A DNA stretch of 64,000 nt, taken from Neisseria arctica (GTDB taxonomy: Bacteria; Pseudomonadota; Gammaproteobacteria; Burkholderiales; Neisseriaceae). Below are positions 37,408-45,602 of the stretch, piece by piece. Location of the stretch: positions 1,054,001-1,118,000 of the forward strand of contig NZ_CP091510.1 in assembly GCF_022870905.1 (NCBI RefSeq). The letters run 5' to 3'. A model generated the notes under the pieces. It was not told where the DNA came from. It saw nothing but the letters and a program-made list of their open reading frames with translations, and made no database searches. Each line of letters opens with the position of its first letter. Within the stretch, counting starts at the first letter, position 1. The translations under genes and the position numbers were made by a program.

Positions 37408-37776
37408 TTAAGGCCATAACCATGCCCATACGCGCCGCCCTTCGCTTTGTAAAATCATAATGGTGCGACAGGCTGCTGCGGTCGACATGCTTTCCAAGCC
37501 AACTCCTTTAGCTGCTAATGCGGCATTGATTTTAGGATGCAGAAATAGCTGTTTCTCTCCTGTACCGACAATCACCACTTCGGGTAGGGGTGTTGACACA
37601 TGGTTTAAAAAATCGTTTTCGGTGAGGTCGGCCGGTTGGCGGTTTTCTAAAATTTGTACGCCGTTTTCGGTAAGAATGACGGCTTCGGTATAAACATGGC
37701 CGTTTACTTCCAAATGGCCGGAACTATGGGCGGTAATATTATACCCGCCGCTTTGGCGGTTTTCTTCGATCAGCAT
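37408..37776 (-). CDS. Mth938-like domain protein (DUF498 group)
   Basis: A 122-residue cytoplasmic protein of the Mth938/NDUFAF3-like fold, whose bacterial role is not known. Landmarks are GGYNITAHSSGHLEVNG, PEVVIVGTGEKQLFLHPKI and GLESMSTAAACRTIMILQSE, then the C-terminal RRVWAWLWP. The open frame extends to 37875 but the family start MLIEENRQSGGYNI is the ATG at 37774-37776, leaving 116 bases of shared promoter space with divergent hom. Confidence 0.85.
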   Translation of the reverse strand: MLIEENRQSGGYNITAHSSGHLEVNGHVYTEAVILTENGVQILENRQPADLTENDFLNHVSTPLPEVVIVGTGEKQLFLHPKINAALAAKGVGLESMSTAAACRTIMILQSEGRRVWAWLWP

Positions 37777-37892
37777 GGCGGTAGTCCGTAAAATCAGGTG
37801 CAAAAACAGATAAATTCGGGTAGGATAAAGCCCTTTTATTTTAGAGCAATAATACGTATCCATACTAACACACAACGGCTTAAGGAGACACG

Positions 37893-39215
37893 ATGAAGCC
37901 TATCAATATCGGTATTTTGGGTTTGGGAACAGTCGGCAGCGGCGCTGTCGGCGTTTTGCGCAATAATGCAGCAGAAATCAGCCGCCGTTTGGGCCGTGAT
38001 GTGAATGTATTGATGGTAGCTACGCGCAGCGAAGAAAAAGCCCGTGCGGTGTGTACGCCTGAAACAAAGGTGACGGCAGACCCTTTTGATGTGATTAAAC
38101 ACCCTGAAATCGATATTGTGGTGGAGTTGTTCGGCGGAACCGATATTGCCAAAGATTTAGTATTGCAAGCGATTGAAAACGGCAAACACGTTGTGACAGC
38201 CAATAAAAAGCTTTTGGCCGAGTACGGTAATGAAATTTTTGCTTTGGCCGAACAGAAAAACGTGATGGTGAACTTTGAAGCCGCCGTGGCAGGCGGTATT
38301 CCGATTATTAAAGCTTTACGTGAAGGTTTGTCGGCTAATAACATCCGAACGATTGCAGGTATCATCAACGGTACAAGCAATTTTATTCTCAGCGAAATGC
38401 GCGAAAAAGGCAGCGATTTTGCCGATGTATTGAAACAGGCTCAAGCGCTGGGTTATGCCGAAGCTGATCCTACTTTTGATATTGAGGGACATGACGCAGG
38501 TCATAAAATTACCATCATGAGCGCATTGGCTTTCGGCACGCCGGTCAATTTCAATGCTTGCTATCTGGAAGGTATCAGCAAACTGGATAGCCGTGATATC
38601 AAATATGCCGAAGAGTTGGGTTATCGTGTGAAGCTGTTGGGTATTACCCGTAAAAGTGAAAAAGGTATTGAATTGCGGGTACATCCGACCTTAATCCCCG
38701 AATCCCGTCTTTTAGCCAATGTAAACGGCGTAATGAATGCCGTGCGCGTAGATGCCGACATGGTTGGCGAAACTCTGTATTATGGTCCGGGCGCAGGTTC
38801 ATTACCGACAGCCAGCGCCGTTGTGGCGGATATTATTGATATCAGTCGTTTGATTACCGCCGATTCGGGTAACCGCGTACCGCACTTGGCCTTCCAAGCC
38901 AGCGAAGTGAAAGCACAAAGAATGCTGGATATGGATGAAATCATCAGCAGCTATTACTTGCGTGTTGAAGCAGACGATAAACCAGGTGTGCTAGGACAAA
39001 TTGCTAATTTGTTGGCAAAAGAAAACGTATCCATCGAAGCATTGATTCAAAAAGGTGTTATCGATAAAACCAATGCCGAAATCGTTATCTTGACCCACAG
39101 CACCATTGAAAAACAAATTAAAAACGCCATTGCCGAAATCGAGGCTTTGGACAGTGTAAATACGCCCGTTGTAATGATCCGCATGGAGAGCTTACATGAC
39201 AAACGAGGCGAATAA
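37893..39215 (+). CDS. hom: Homoserine dehydrogenase
   Basis: A 440-residue monofunctional enzyme of threonine and methionine synthesis, reducing aspartate semialdehyde to homoserine. The NAD(P) loop is IGILGLGTVGSGAVGVL, the catalytic region contains VTANKKLLAEYG, VAGGIPIIKALREG and GYAEADPTFDIEGHDAGHK, and a C-terminal ACT domain (about residues 355-435, LRVEADDKPGVLGQIANLLA) probably senses threonine. AAGGAG precedes the ATG by 10 bases. Its end overlaps the next gene by 20 bases. Confidence 0.96.
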   Translation: MKPINIGILGLGTVGSGAVGVLRNNAAEISRRLGRDVNVLMVATRSEEKARAVCTPETKVTADPFDVIKHPEIDIVVELFGGTDIAKDLVLQAIENGKHVVTANKKLLAEYGNEIFALAEQKNVMVNFEAAVAGGIPIIKALREGLSANNIRTIAGIINGTSNFILSEMREKGSDFADVLKQAQALGYAEADPTFDIEGHDAGHKITIMSALAFGTPVNFNACYLEGISKLDSRDIKYAEELGYRVKLLGITRKSEKGIELRVHPTLIPESRLLANVNGVMNAVRVDADMVGETLYYGPGAGSLPTASAVVADIIDISRLITADSGNRVPHLAFQASEVKAQRMLDMDEIISSYYLRVEADDKPGVLGQIANLLAKENVSIEALIQKGVIDKTNAEIVILTHSTIEKQIKNAIAEIEALDSVNTPVVMIRMESLHDKRGE

Positions 39216-39633
39216 TTCCAAAAATACCGAAAATACCGAAGAGCAGCGCCGTAAGGCTAAAGCTAAAATCCGTACCATACGCATTTGGTTTTGGGTAATA
39301 CTCGGCTTGCTTGCAGGTACGTTTTTCTTATCACAATGTGCTATGTCCAAGCCGCGTGCCAAGCAAGCGATTTACGAATCGTGTGTAAAAAATATTCCAT
39401 TTTCCGAAAAGTGGCAGGCTGATTTGAAACAACATGGGCTTGCCGATGAAAAAGGCCGTTTAGTTACCCAATATTGTGCCTGTATGTGGGATGAACCACT
39501 GGATAAGCTGACTGAAAAGCAGTTGCGATCGTTTGGTAAGATCAGCCCGCAAGAGCAGTTGGAGTTATTGGGCGGAGCTTCTGCTTTTGAAGCACGAGAC
39601 CGCCAGTGTATTGCAGGTTTGGGTACTGAATAA
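39196..39633 (+). CDS. Single-span membrane protein overlapping hom, unknown function
   Basis: A 145-residue protein with an acidic/basic N-terminal segment of about 26 residues, one membrane helix (about residues 29-47, IWFWVILGLLAGTFFLSQC) and a soluble, probably periplasmic C-terminal domain. That domain has cysteines in YESCVKN, YCACMWDEPL and RQCIAGLG, which could form disulfides. The 20-base overlap with hom implies coupled translation. I do not recognise a family, and no link to threonine synthesis is apparent. Confidence 0.75.
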   Translation: MTNEANNSKNTENTEEQRRKAKAKIRTIRIWFWVILGLLAGTFFLSQCAMSKPRAKQAIYESCVKNIPFSEKWQADLKQHGLADEKGRLVTQYCACMWDEPLDKLTEKQLRSFGKISPQEQLELLGGASAFEARDRQCIAGLGTE

Positions 39634-40004
39634 ACATACGATTATATAAAATGCCGTCTGAAAAATCGGTTCAGACGGCATTTTTTATGTTTTGCCAAGT
39701 TATGAGGTTGTTTAAGCATGATTTAAGGTGTCGAAATTAAAATTTGAGTCATGGATTTGCTATAAATTACATAGGGTAAAATGATATTTCGAAAACGGAT
39801 ATTTTACTGCTATGTAGTTTAATAGGTTGGCTCAAATAAATGGGTATAGAAAATTCTTTTTTATTACATGATATTGCTGCCTTAATTAATAATAAATGAT
39901 ATCTATTGATGTATATATGGCAATTTACGGGTGGATAAACAGTGTATTTATTTCGCTTTGAAAGCGGAGTATGATAATACGATTAATTACTCGGGAAGTG
40001 CGCT
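39634..40004. other. Intergenic region before gshB
   Basis: These 371 bases are very AT-rich after an AT-type uptake-sequence terminator at 39651-39681. CGCTTTGAAAGCG (39953-39965) is a 13-base palindrome lying about 40 bases before the gshB ATG, followed by TATGATAAT, a good -10-like element. I see no convincing gene. Confidence 0.45.
39651..39681 (+). terminator. Uptake-sequence terminator after hom operon
   Basis: ATGCCGTCTGAA and TTCAGACGGCAT with a 7-base loop, followed by TTTTTTATG. It is 18 bases after the stop of the membrane protein gene. Confidence 0.88.
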
Positions 40005-40964
40005 ATGAAAGTATTGTTTATTGCCGATCCGATGGCCGGTTTCAAAACCTATAAAGATACTACTTACGCCATGATGCGTGAAATGGCTAAGCGGGAATGG
40101 CAGCTTTACCATACCCTCAGTAGCGAATTATCAATACACAACGGTATTGTGAAGGCTCGGGCGGCTTCCTTTGAGTTTATCGGTGCCCAAAATGATCACG
40201 ACAAAGCTTGGTTTTTAACAGAAGAGGTGCAAGAAAGCGCATTAAAAGATTTTGATGCGGTGATTATGCGTACCGACCCTCCTTTTGATATGCAGTATCT
40301 TTATAGTACGCAGCTGCTTACACTTGCAGAGGCACAAGGAGCAAAGGTTTTTAATAGCGGCCAGGCGATGCGCGATTTCAATGAGAAATTGGCTATTTTA
40401 AATTTCAGCCGTTTTACTGCTCCTACGCTAGTTACCACACGTAGTGCGGATGTGCGTGCTTTTCTAGCCGAACACGGTGATATTATCGTAAAACCTTTAG
40501 ATGGTATGGGCGGTATGGGTATTTTCAGGCTTACACAGGCTGATCCCAATATCGGCAGTATTTTGGAAACACTAATGCAGCTGGATAGCCGTACCATTAT
40601 GGCACAACGTTATATCCCTGAAATTGTACACGGAGATAAGAGGATTTTAGTAATTAACGGCGAAGTCGTTCCGTTTGCATTGGCACGGATTCCGCAAAAC
40701 GGTGAAACACGCGGTAATTTGGCTGCCGGAGGGCGCGGTGTGGCACAAAAACTCAGTGATCAGGATAAGGAAATTGCCGAAACACTGGCTCCGGAACTAA
40801 AACGGCGCGGAATTTTATTGGCCGGATTGGATGTTATCGGCAATAATCTAACTGAGGTGAATGTAACTAGCCCGACGGGTTTCCAAGAAATTATGAAGCA
40901 GAAAGATTTCGATGTAGCCGCAATGTTCGCCGATGCAGTAGAATCGGCATCCAAAACCGTGTAG
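40005..40964 (+). CDS. gshB: Glutathione synthetase
   Basis: ATP-grasp enzyme of 319 residues joining gamma-glutamylcysteine and glycine. Motifs are FDAVIMRTDPPFDMQYLYST, the ATP-grasp loop KPLDGMGGMGIFRL, AQRYIPEIVHGDKRILVING and the metal site GLDVIGNNLTEVNVTSPTGF. Length equals the E. coli enzyme (316) within a few residues. The stop codon TAG runs directly into an uptake sequence (40963-40974), sharing two bases. Confidence 0.96.
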   Translation: MKVLFIADPMAGFKTYKDTTYAMMREMAKREWQLYHTLSSELSIHNGIVKARAASFEFIGAQNDHDKAWFLTEEVQESALKDFDAVIMRTDPPFDMQYLYSTQLLTLAEAQGAKVFNSGQAMRDFNEKLAILNFSRFTAPTLVTTRSADVRAFLAEHGDIIVKPLDGMGGMGIFRLTQADPNIGSILETLMQLDSRTIMAQRYIPEIVHGDKRILVINGEVVPFALARIPQNGETRGNLAAGGRGVAQKLSDQDKEIAETLAPELKRRGILLAGLDVIGNNLTEVNVTSPTGFQEIMKQKDFDVAAMFADAVESASKTV

Positions 40965-41056
40965 GCCGTCTGAAAACAGTTTTCTCATTATAATTATTTT
41001 ATCTGTCGCTTTTCTTATAAATAAAGAAGCAATAGTTACAGAAGAAAGCAGGAATT

Positions 41057-41461
41057 ATGTCTGAACAAGATTATGCCGAACAGCTGAAAGGTAAGCGAGG
41101 TTTCCGCCGTATTGTGAATGCCGCAGGCTATTCTCGAGACGGTTTGACTGCTGCTTACCGTTATGAAAGTGCCTTCCGTCAGTTGGTGTGGCTAAACGGT
41201 ATATTGATTATTTTGGCTTTTATATTGGATTTCGGCCCGGCCAGCCGTATGATTTTAGTCGGTGCATCCTTTTTGTCGTTGATTGTCGAGCTTTTGAATA
41301 CTGCTATTGAGGCGGCTGTCGACCATACGTCTACAGCAAAGAATGAATTGGCTAAACGCGCCAAAGATGCCGGATCTGCCGCACAAATGTTGAGCATGAC
41401 GTTAATGGCTATTTTATGGCTGATGGCTTTATGGCGGGAATACGGTTTTAATATTTTTTAA
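41057..41461 (+). CDS. dgkA: Diacylglycerol kinase, prokaryotic type
   Basis: Small inner membrane kinase of 134 residues that rephosphorylates diacylglycerol. An amphipathic N-terminal helix is followed by three membrane segments (about 42-60, 65-82 and 108-130). The catalytic/metal motif is IVELLNTAIEAAVDHTSTAK and the conserved ELAKRAKDAGSAAQ follows. AGCAGGAATT precedes the ATG. It lies 92 bases after gshB, with only a single uptake sequence between. Confidence 0.95.
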   Translation: MSEQDYAEQLKGKRGFRRIVNAAGYSRDGLTAAYRYESAFRQLVWLNGILIILAFILDFGPASRMILVGASFLSLIVELLNTAIEAAVDHTSTAKNELAKRAKDAGSAAQMLSMTLMAILWLMALWREYGFNIF

Positions 41462-41557
41462 ACCTTTTAGGCTGCAAGATTTTATAAAAGTAGTTACAAT
41501 GCTTTTTTAGTATATGTCCGTAAAGGGCAATGGTAAGTAACCCGAAAGGAAACCACC

Positions 41558-42025
41558 ATGAAAAAATTATTAGCGGCATTGGCTTTAGCCGGCATGTTTC
41601 AAACAACCTCTGCAGCGGGCATCGAAATCGATGATGCTTGGGCACGCACTACCGTACAAGGTATGAGTATGGGAGGTGTATTTATGGATATTGAAAACGA
41701 TGGTAAAACTGATGATGTGTTAACTGGTGGCAGTACCCCCGTAGCTGAAAAAGTAGAGATACATACCCATGTAAACGATAACGGTGTTATGCGTATGCGT
41801 GAAGTTGAGGGTGGTTTGGCTTTGCCTAAAGGCGGTGAAGTGAAATTAAAACCGGGTGGCTATCATGTTATGTTGATGGGGCTTAAGGCACCTTTACAGG
41901 CAGGGCAAAAGTTTCCGCTTACTTTGAACTTTAAAAATGCCAAATCGCAAACTGTAACGGTAGAAGTAAAAAATCCGGCTGCGAGCCAAAATACCCAGAA
42001 GCAACATGGGGCACATCATCATTGA
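41558..42025 (+). CDS. Periplasmic copper chaperone PCu(A)C
   Basis: A 155-residue exported protein with a signal peptide (residues 1-19, TTSAAG) and a cupredoxin-like PCu(A)C domain that delivers Cu(I) to cytochrome oxidase. The copper site follows the family pattern HxxxMx...HxM: HTHVNDNGVMRMREVEGG then GGYHVMLMGLKAPL. A flexible tail ends in HGAHHH, probably extra copper binding. AAGGAAACCACC lies before the ATG. No sco or oxidase gene is adjacent. Confidence 0.9.
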   Translation: MKKLLAALALAGMFQTTSAAGIEIDDAWARTTVQGMSMGGVFMDIENDGKTDDVLTGGSTPVAEKVEIHTHVNDNGVMRMREVEGGLALPKGGEVKLKPGGYHVMLMGLKAPLQAGQKFPLTLNFKNAKSQTVTVEVKNPAASQNTQKQHGAHHH

Positions 42026-42056
42026 TATCATCTTTTAGAGATAAGTAAATATAAAA

Positions 42057-42089
42057 ACATGCCGTCTGAAAATTTTCAGACGGCATGTT
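42057..42089. terminator. AT-type uptake-sequence terminator, convergent
   Basis: AACATGCCGTCTGAAAA and its complement form a near-perfect palindrome with TTTTTATATG after it. It serves the copper chaperone gene and the convergent XRE regulator. Confidence 0.88.
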
Positions 42090-42125
42090 TTTATATGGTT
42101 TGAAGTAGCTCGGCATTTATACTTA

Positions 42126-42410
42126 TCAAATATTCTGACTCATCATTGCCAAGCGTGCTTGGGGCGGCAGTAGCAATTCATATGCGGGGATTCCTAAGGC
42201 ATTTGCCATTTTCTCTATATTCGATAAGGCAATATTCCAACGTTTGCGTTCTATTGCCGAAACATAAGTCCGATCAAGCCCGCATTGTCTGGCCAGCTCT
42301 TCTTGTGACCATCCTTTATTTACACGAAATAAACGCATATTGTAGGCTAAAACAGCGCGTAAGTCGTTTTCATCGGGTAGCTCGGCAGGGATTGTCAGTT
42401 TGTTGGCCAT
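42126..42410 (-). CDS. Small XRE-family DNA-binding regulator
   Basis: A 94-residue helix-turn-helix protein. The HTH is at about residues 29-66: MRLFRVNKGWSQEELARQCG and TYVSAIERKRWNIALSNIEK, followed by NALGIPAYELLLPP. It resembles the single-domain Cro/C1 or restriction-controller type, but no restriction-modification genes are nearby and its target is unknown. It is divergent from nothing close; 188 bases separate it from trpE on the same strand. Confidence 0.88.
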   Translation of the reverse strand: MANKLTIPAELPDENDLRAVLAYNMRLFRVNKGWSQEELARQCGLDRTYVSAIERKRWNIALSNIEKMANALGIPAYELLLPPQARLAMMSQNI

Positions 42411-42540
42411 AGTAGTTTAATTTCTATATGTATTGTTTGCTTTAACGGATTTTACTTCACATATAGGCAAATGAGAAGTGCGATTTGAATGAAAATTTGT
42501 TCTAAGAAAGTAAGGGAAGTATAAACATGCAAACGATAAC

Positions 42541-42570
42541 AAGGCCGCCTGAAGTTTTTCAGACGGCCTT
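42541..42570. terminator. Uptake-sequence terminator of trpE with one variant arm
   Basis: AAGGCCGCCTGAA and TTCAGACGGCCTT form a stem with a 4-base loop, 29 bases after the trpE stop. The left arm has T to C in the uptake core (GCCGCCTGAA), which leaves one mismatch in the stem. Confidence 0.8.
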
Positions 42571-42598
42571 GATGATTGATAAAAACAGCTTGCCTTGG

Positions 42599-44074
42599 TT
42601 ATTTATCCAAACCGTTTTGCACCATTTGGGCCGCTCTCAAAACGGCACGGGCTTTATTTTGGGTTTCCTGCCATTCATCTTCTTCATCCGAATCAGCCAC
42701 GATGCCGCCGCCACTTTGTACAAATAGGGTTTGATCTTTAATCACTGCCGTACGGATGGCGATGGCTAAATCCATATCATTGTTGAAGCTCCAGCAACCG
42801 ACCGCCCCTCCGTAGATACAACGTTTGGCAGGCTCAAGCTCTTCGATGATTTCGAGGGCGCGTACTTTTGGGGCACCGGATAATGTACCGGCCGGAAAGG
42901 TTGCAGCCAAAACATCCATATTAGAAATGCCGGGCTTGAGTGTGCCTTCTACATTGGAAACAATGTGCATCACATGAGAATAACGCTCTACAACCATTTT
43001 TTCGGTTACGTTGACTTTACCGGTTTGGCTGACGCGTCCGACATCGTTACGCCCCAAATCAATCAGCATAACATGTTCGGCAATTTCTTTAGCATCACCG
43101 AGCAAATCTTGCTCTAATGCCGCATCCTCTGCGGGAGTTTTGCCGCGCAGGCGCGTACCGGCAATCGGACGGACAACAATTTGATCACGTTCACGTCTTA
43201 CCAAAATTTCAGGAGAGGAGCCGACAATATGGAAATCACCGAAATCGTAATAAAACATATAGGGTGACGGATTGAGCGTACGCAGTGCGCGGTAAAGACT
43301 GAGGGGGTTATCAGTATATTTCAACTTCATTCGCTGGCTGGGTACGACTTGCATACAGTCGCCGTTTAAAATGTATTCGCGGATTTTACGAACATAGCTT
43401 TTGTATAATTCTTCGCCTGTTTCATGCTCCGGATTGGCGGCTGTGCTACCCAGAGAAAGAGGAATGGCACAGGTTTGCCGTAATTCAATACGCAGGCTTT
43501 CCAAGCGTTCGCGCGCTTTTTGATAACTTTCCTGTTGGGAAGGATCAGCATAAACAATCAGGTATATTTTCCCGCTTAGGTTATCGACAACAGCCAGCTC
43601 TTCGGAAAGCATCAGCAATATATCGGGCGTACCGATGGTGTCGAGTTTGTTATTTTGACGGAAACGATGGGCGAAGTGCTCGAAGTGGTAGATGGTTTCA
43701 TAACCGAAATAGCCGACCAAACCGCCGGTAAAGCGCGGCAGCCCCGGAATCTCCGGTGTTTTAAAACGATTGTGAAAGGCTTCGATAAAGTGAAGAGGAT
43801 TACCTTCGTAATGCTCAATTGCCTCACCGTCTTGATAAACTTCAACTTGTTTGCCGGAGGCTTTCAGGTAAGTACGGCAGGGCAAACCGATAAAAGAGTA
43901 GCGGCCGAAACGTTCGCCGCCTACGACAGATTCCAATAAGTAAGTGTAAGGGCGGTTGGCAAGTTTGAGGTAAAGTGAAAGCGGGGTATCAAGATCGGCC
44001 AAAAGCTCTTGTACCAGCGGAATACGGTTGTAACCGGCTTCGGCCTGTTGTTGGAACTGTTGCAGCGTAATCAT
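42599..44074 (-). CDS. trpE: Anthranilate synthase component I
   Basis: Chorismate-using subunit of anthranilate synthase, 491 residues. The tryptophan-binding [18 protein letters not shown] motif is at the N-terminus, and the catalytic domain has [56 protein letters not shown] and [19 protein letters not shown]. trpG and other trp genes are not adjacent, as is usual in Neisseria. No leader peptide or attenuator was seen upstream in the 126-base gap to recA. Confidence 0.95.
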   Translation of the reverse strand: MITLQQFQQQAEAGYNRIPLVQELLADLDTPLSLYLKLANRPYTYLLESVVGGERFGRYSFIGLPCRTYLKASGKQVEVYQDGEAIEHYEGNPLHFIEAFHNRFKTPEIPGLPRFTGGLVGYFGYETIYHFEHFAHRFRQNNKLDTIGTPDILLMLSEELAVVDNLSGKIYLIVYADPSQQESYQKARERLESLRIELRQTCAIPLSLGSTAANPEHETGEELYKSYVRKIREYILNGDCMQVVPSQRMKLKYTDNPLSLYRALRTLNPSPYMFYYDFGDFHIVGSSPEILVRRERDQIVVRPIAGTRLRGKTPAEDAALEQDLLGDAKEIAEHVMLIDLGRNDVGRVSQTGKVNVTEKMVVERYSHVMHIVSNVEGTLKPGISNMDVLAATFPAGTLSGAPKVRALEIIEELEPAKRCIYGGAVGCWSFNNDMDLAIAIRTAVIKDQTLFVQSGGGIVADSDEEDEWQETQNKARAVLRAAQMVQNGLDK

Positions 44075-44145
44075 GTTTCAAACAGCCTGATGTAATGTAA
44101 ATTTATCTTGGCGAGTATAGCAGTTTTTAGATAAAAGTTGGAAAA

Positions 44146-44177
44146 AGGCCGTCTGAAAATCATGTTTCAGACGGCCT
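44146..44177. terminator. Uptake-sequence terminator of recA
   Basis: AGGCCGTCTGAAA and TTTCAGACGGCCT surround 6 bases, 24 bases after the recA stop on the minus strand. Confidence 0.85.
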
Positions 44178-44200
44178 AGGGTAGTTAGGCAAATCTGATG

Positions 44201-45247
44201 TTATTCTTCGGGCATCTCGCCGTCTGTATCATCCAGCTTACCTTCCGTAATTTCCATATCAACGCCTACGGCAGAGCGGATTTTCGTATCAATTTCGTTG
44301 GCGATTTCAGGGTTTTCCTTCAACCAAATACGTACGTTATCTTTGCCTTGGCCTATTTTTTGGCCGTTGTAGCTATACCATGCGCCTGATTTTTCAATAA
44401 TATTGTGTTTTACACCGATATCGATCAATTCACCTTCCCAGCTTACGCCTTCGCCATACAGAATATCGAATTCAGCTTGGCGGAAAGGGGGGGCGACTTT
44501 ATTTTTGATAACTTTTACTTTGGTTTCGTTACCAATAACGTCTTCACCTTTTTTAATTTGGCCGGTACGGCGGATATCCAGGCGGACGGATGAATAGAAT
44601 TTCAACGCATTACCGCCGGTAGTCGTTTCGGGGCTGCCGAACATTACGCCGATTTTCATACGGATTTGGTTGATGAAAACAACTAAGGTATTGGTTTTTT
44701 TGATATGACCGGTGAGCTTTCGCAAGGCTTGGCTCATCAACCGGGCTTGCAAGCCGACGTGGCTATCGCCCATTTCGCCTTCGATTTCTGCTTTGGGTAC
44801 CAATGCGGCAACAGAATCGACCACAACCATATCCACACCACCGGAGCGAACCAGCATATCGCAGATTTCCAGCGCCTGCTCACCGGTATCAGGTTGGGAT
44901 ACGAGAAGGTCTTCTACTTTTACCCCGAGTTTTCGGGCATAAATCGGGTCGAATGCGTTTTCTGCGTCAATAAACGCACAGACGCCGCCGTTTTTTTGGC
45001 ACTGTGCGATTGTTTCCAAGCAAAGAGTGGTTTTACCTGAAGATTCGGGGCCGTAAATTTCTACGATACGACCTCTGGGCAGGCCGCCTACGCCGAGAGC
45101 CAAATCCAATCCGAGCGAACCGGTGGAGATGACTTCGAGATTTTCATCTTTGTGGCTGCCGTCCATTTTCATAATGGAACCTTTGCCGAAGCTTTTTTCA
45201 ATTTGTGCAAGGGCGGCGGCTAGTGCTTTACTTTTTTCGTCTGACAT
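44201..45247 (-). CDS. recA: Recombinase RecA
   Basis: Strand-exchange ATPase needed for homologous recombination, DNA repair and, in Neisseria, transformation and pilin variation. Walker A is [17 protein letters not shown], Walker B is [20 protein letters not shown], the DNA-binding loops L1 and L2 are [19 protein letters not shown] and [20 protein letters not shown], and the acidic tail ends [10 protein letters not shown]. The 348-residue length is normal. Confidence 0.98.
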   Translation of the reverse strand: MSDEKSKALAAALAQIEKSFGKGSIMKMDGSHKDENLEVISTGSLGLDLALGVGGLPRGRIVEIYGPESSGKTTLCLETIAQCQKNGGVCAFIDAENAFDPIYARKLGVKVEDLLVSQPDTGEQALEICDMLVRSGGVDMVVVDSVAALVPKAEIEGEMGDSHVGLQARLMSQALRKLTGHIKKTNTLVVFINQIRMKIGVMFGSPETTTGGNALKFYSSVRLDIRRTGQIKKGEDVIGNETKVKVIKNKVAPPFRQAEFDILYGEGVSWEGELIDIGVKHNIIEKSGAWYSYNGQKIGQGKDNVRIWLKENPEIANEIDTKIRSAVGVDMEITEGKLDDTDGEMPEE

Positions 45248-45398
45248 ATTGGCTCTCGTTGGGGTTAAATATTTTCTTATTTATTATCTCATAAAATAAG
45301 AAAAAGTATACAAAAAATTTACTTTTGTTTTATTTTGATGAAATTTTTAAATCGCTTTGATTGCATATTATCCGCTTTAAAATAAAAAACAGCGATAT

Positions 45399-45422
45399 TG
45401 TCAAGCCGCATATTTATATGCG
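45399..45422 (-). promoter_or_regulatory. recA -35 box with adjacent palindrome
   Basis: CGCATAT, two bases, ATATGCG (45407-45422) is a perfect palindrome two bases upstream of a consensus TTGACA (45399-45404). Its placement suits an activator or repressor operator for recA. Confidence 0.5.
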
Positions 45423-45494
45423 ACTGCATATCCAATGCTTGATTTTCTGCGTTCGGCCGATATTTGTAAAGTTGCTTTTCGGTCTTTATCCGCT

Positions 45495-45550
45495 TAAGCC
45501 GTCTGAAAAATTAACCGATTATTATGGGAAGTAATTTTTCAGACGGCTTA
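45495..45550. terminator. Extended uptake-sequence terminator of mfd
   Basis: TAAGCCGTCTGAAAAATTA and its exact complement form 19-bp arms around an 18-base loop, 53 bases after the mfd stop on the minus strand. The first stem bases TAAGCC replace the usual AGGCC. Confidence 0.82.
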
Positions 45551-45602
45551 CTATTTTAGGTAAGGCAAACTGCCTGTGTGATTGTACGGGGGATAATATG
45601 CT

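Larger units (their letters stand above)
45248..45602. other. Region between mfd end and recA start
   Basis: These 355 bases hold the recA promoter region on the minus strand and the mfd terminator. TTGACA at 45399-45404 is a perfect -35, with a palindrome beside it; the -10 is uncertain (TTTAAA at 17 bases). The long untranslated leader after that is strongly AT-rich. No coding frame is convincing. Confidence 0.5.

Noticed and set aside
42126..42410. Considered the XRE protein as a restriction-modification controller or antitoxin.
   Set aside because: No methyltransferase, endonuclease or toxin gene is adjacent; the neighbours are a copper chaperone and trpE.
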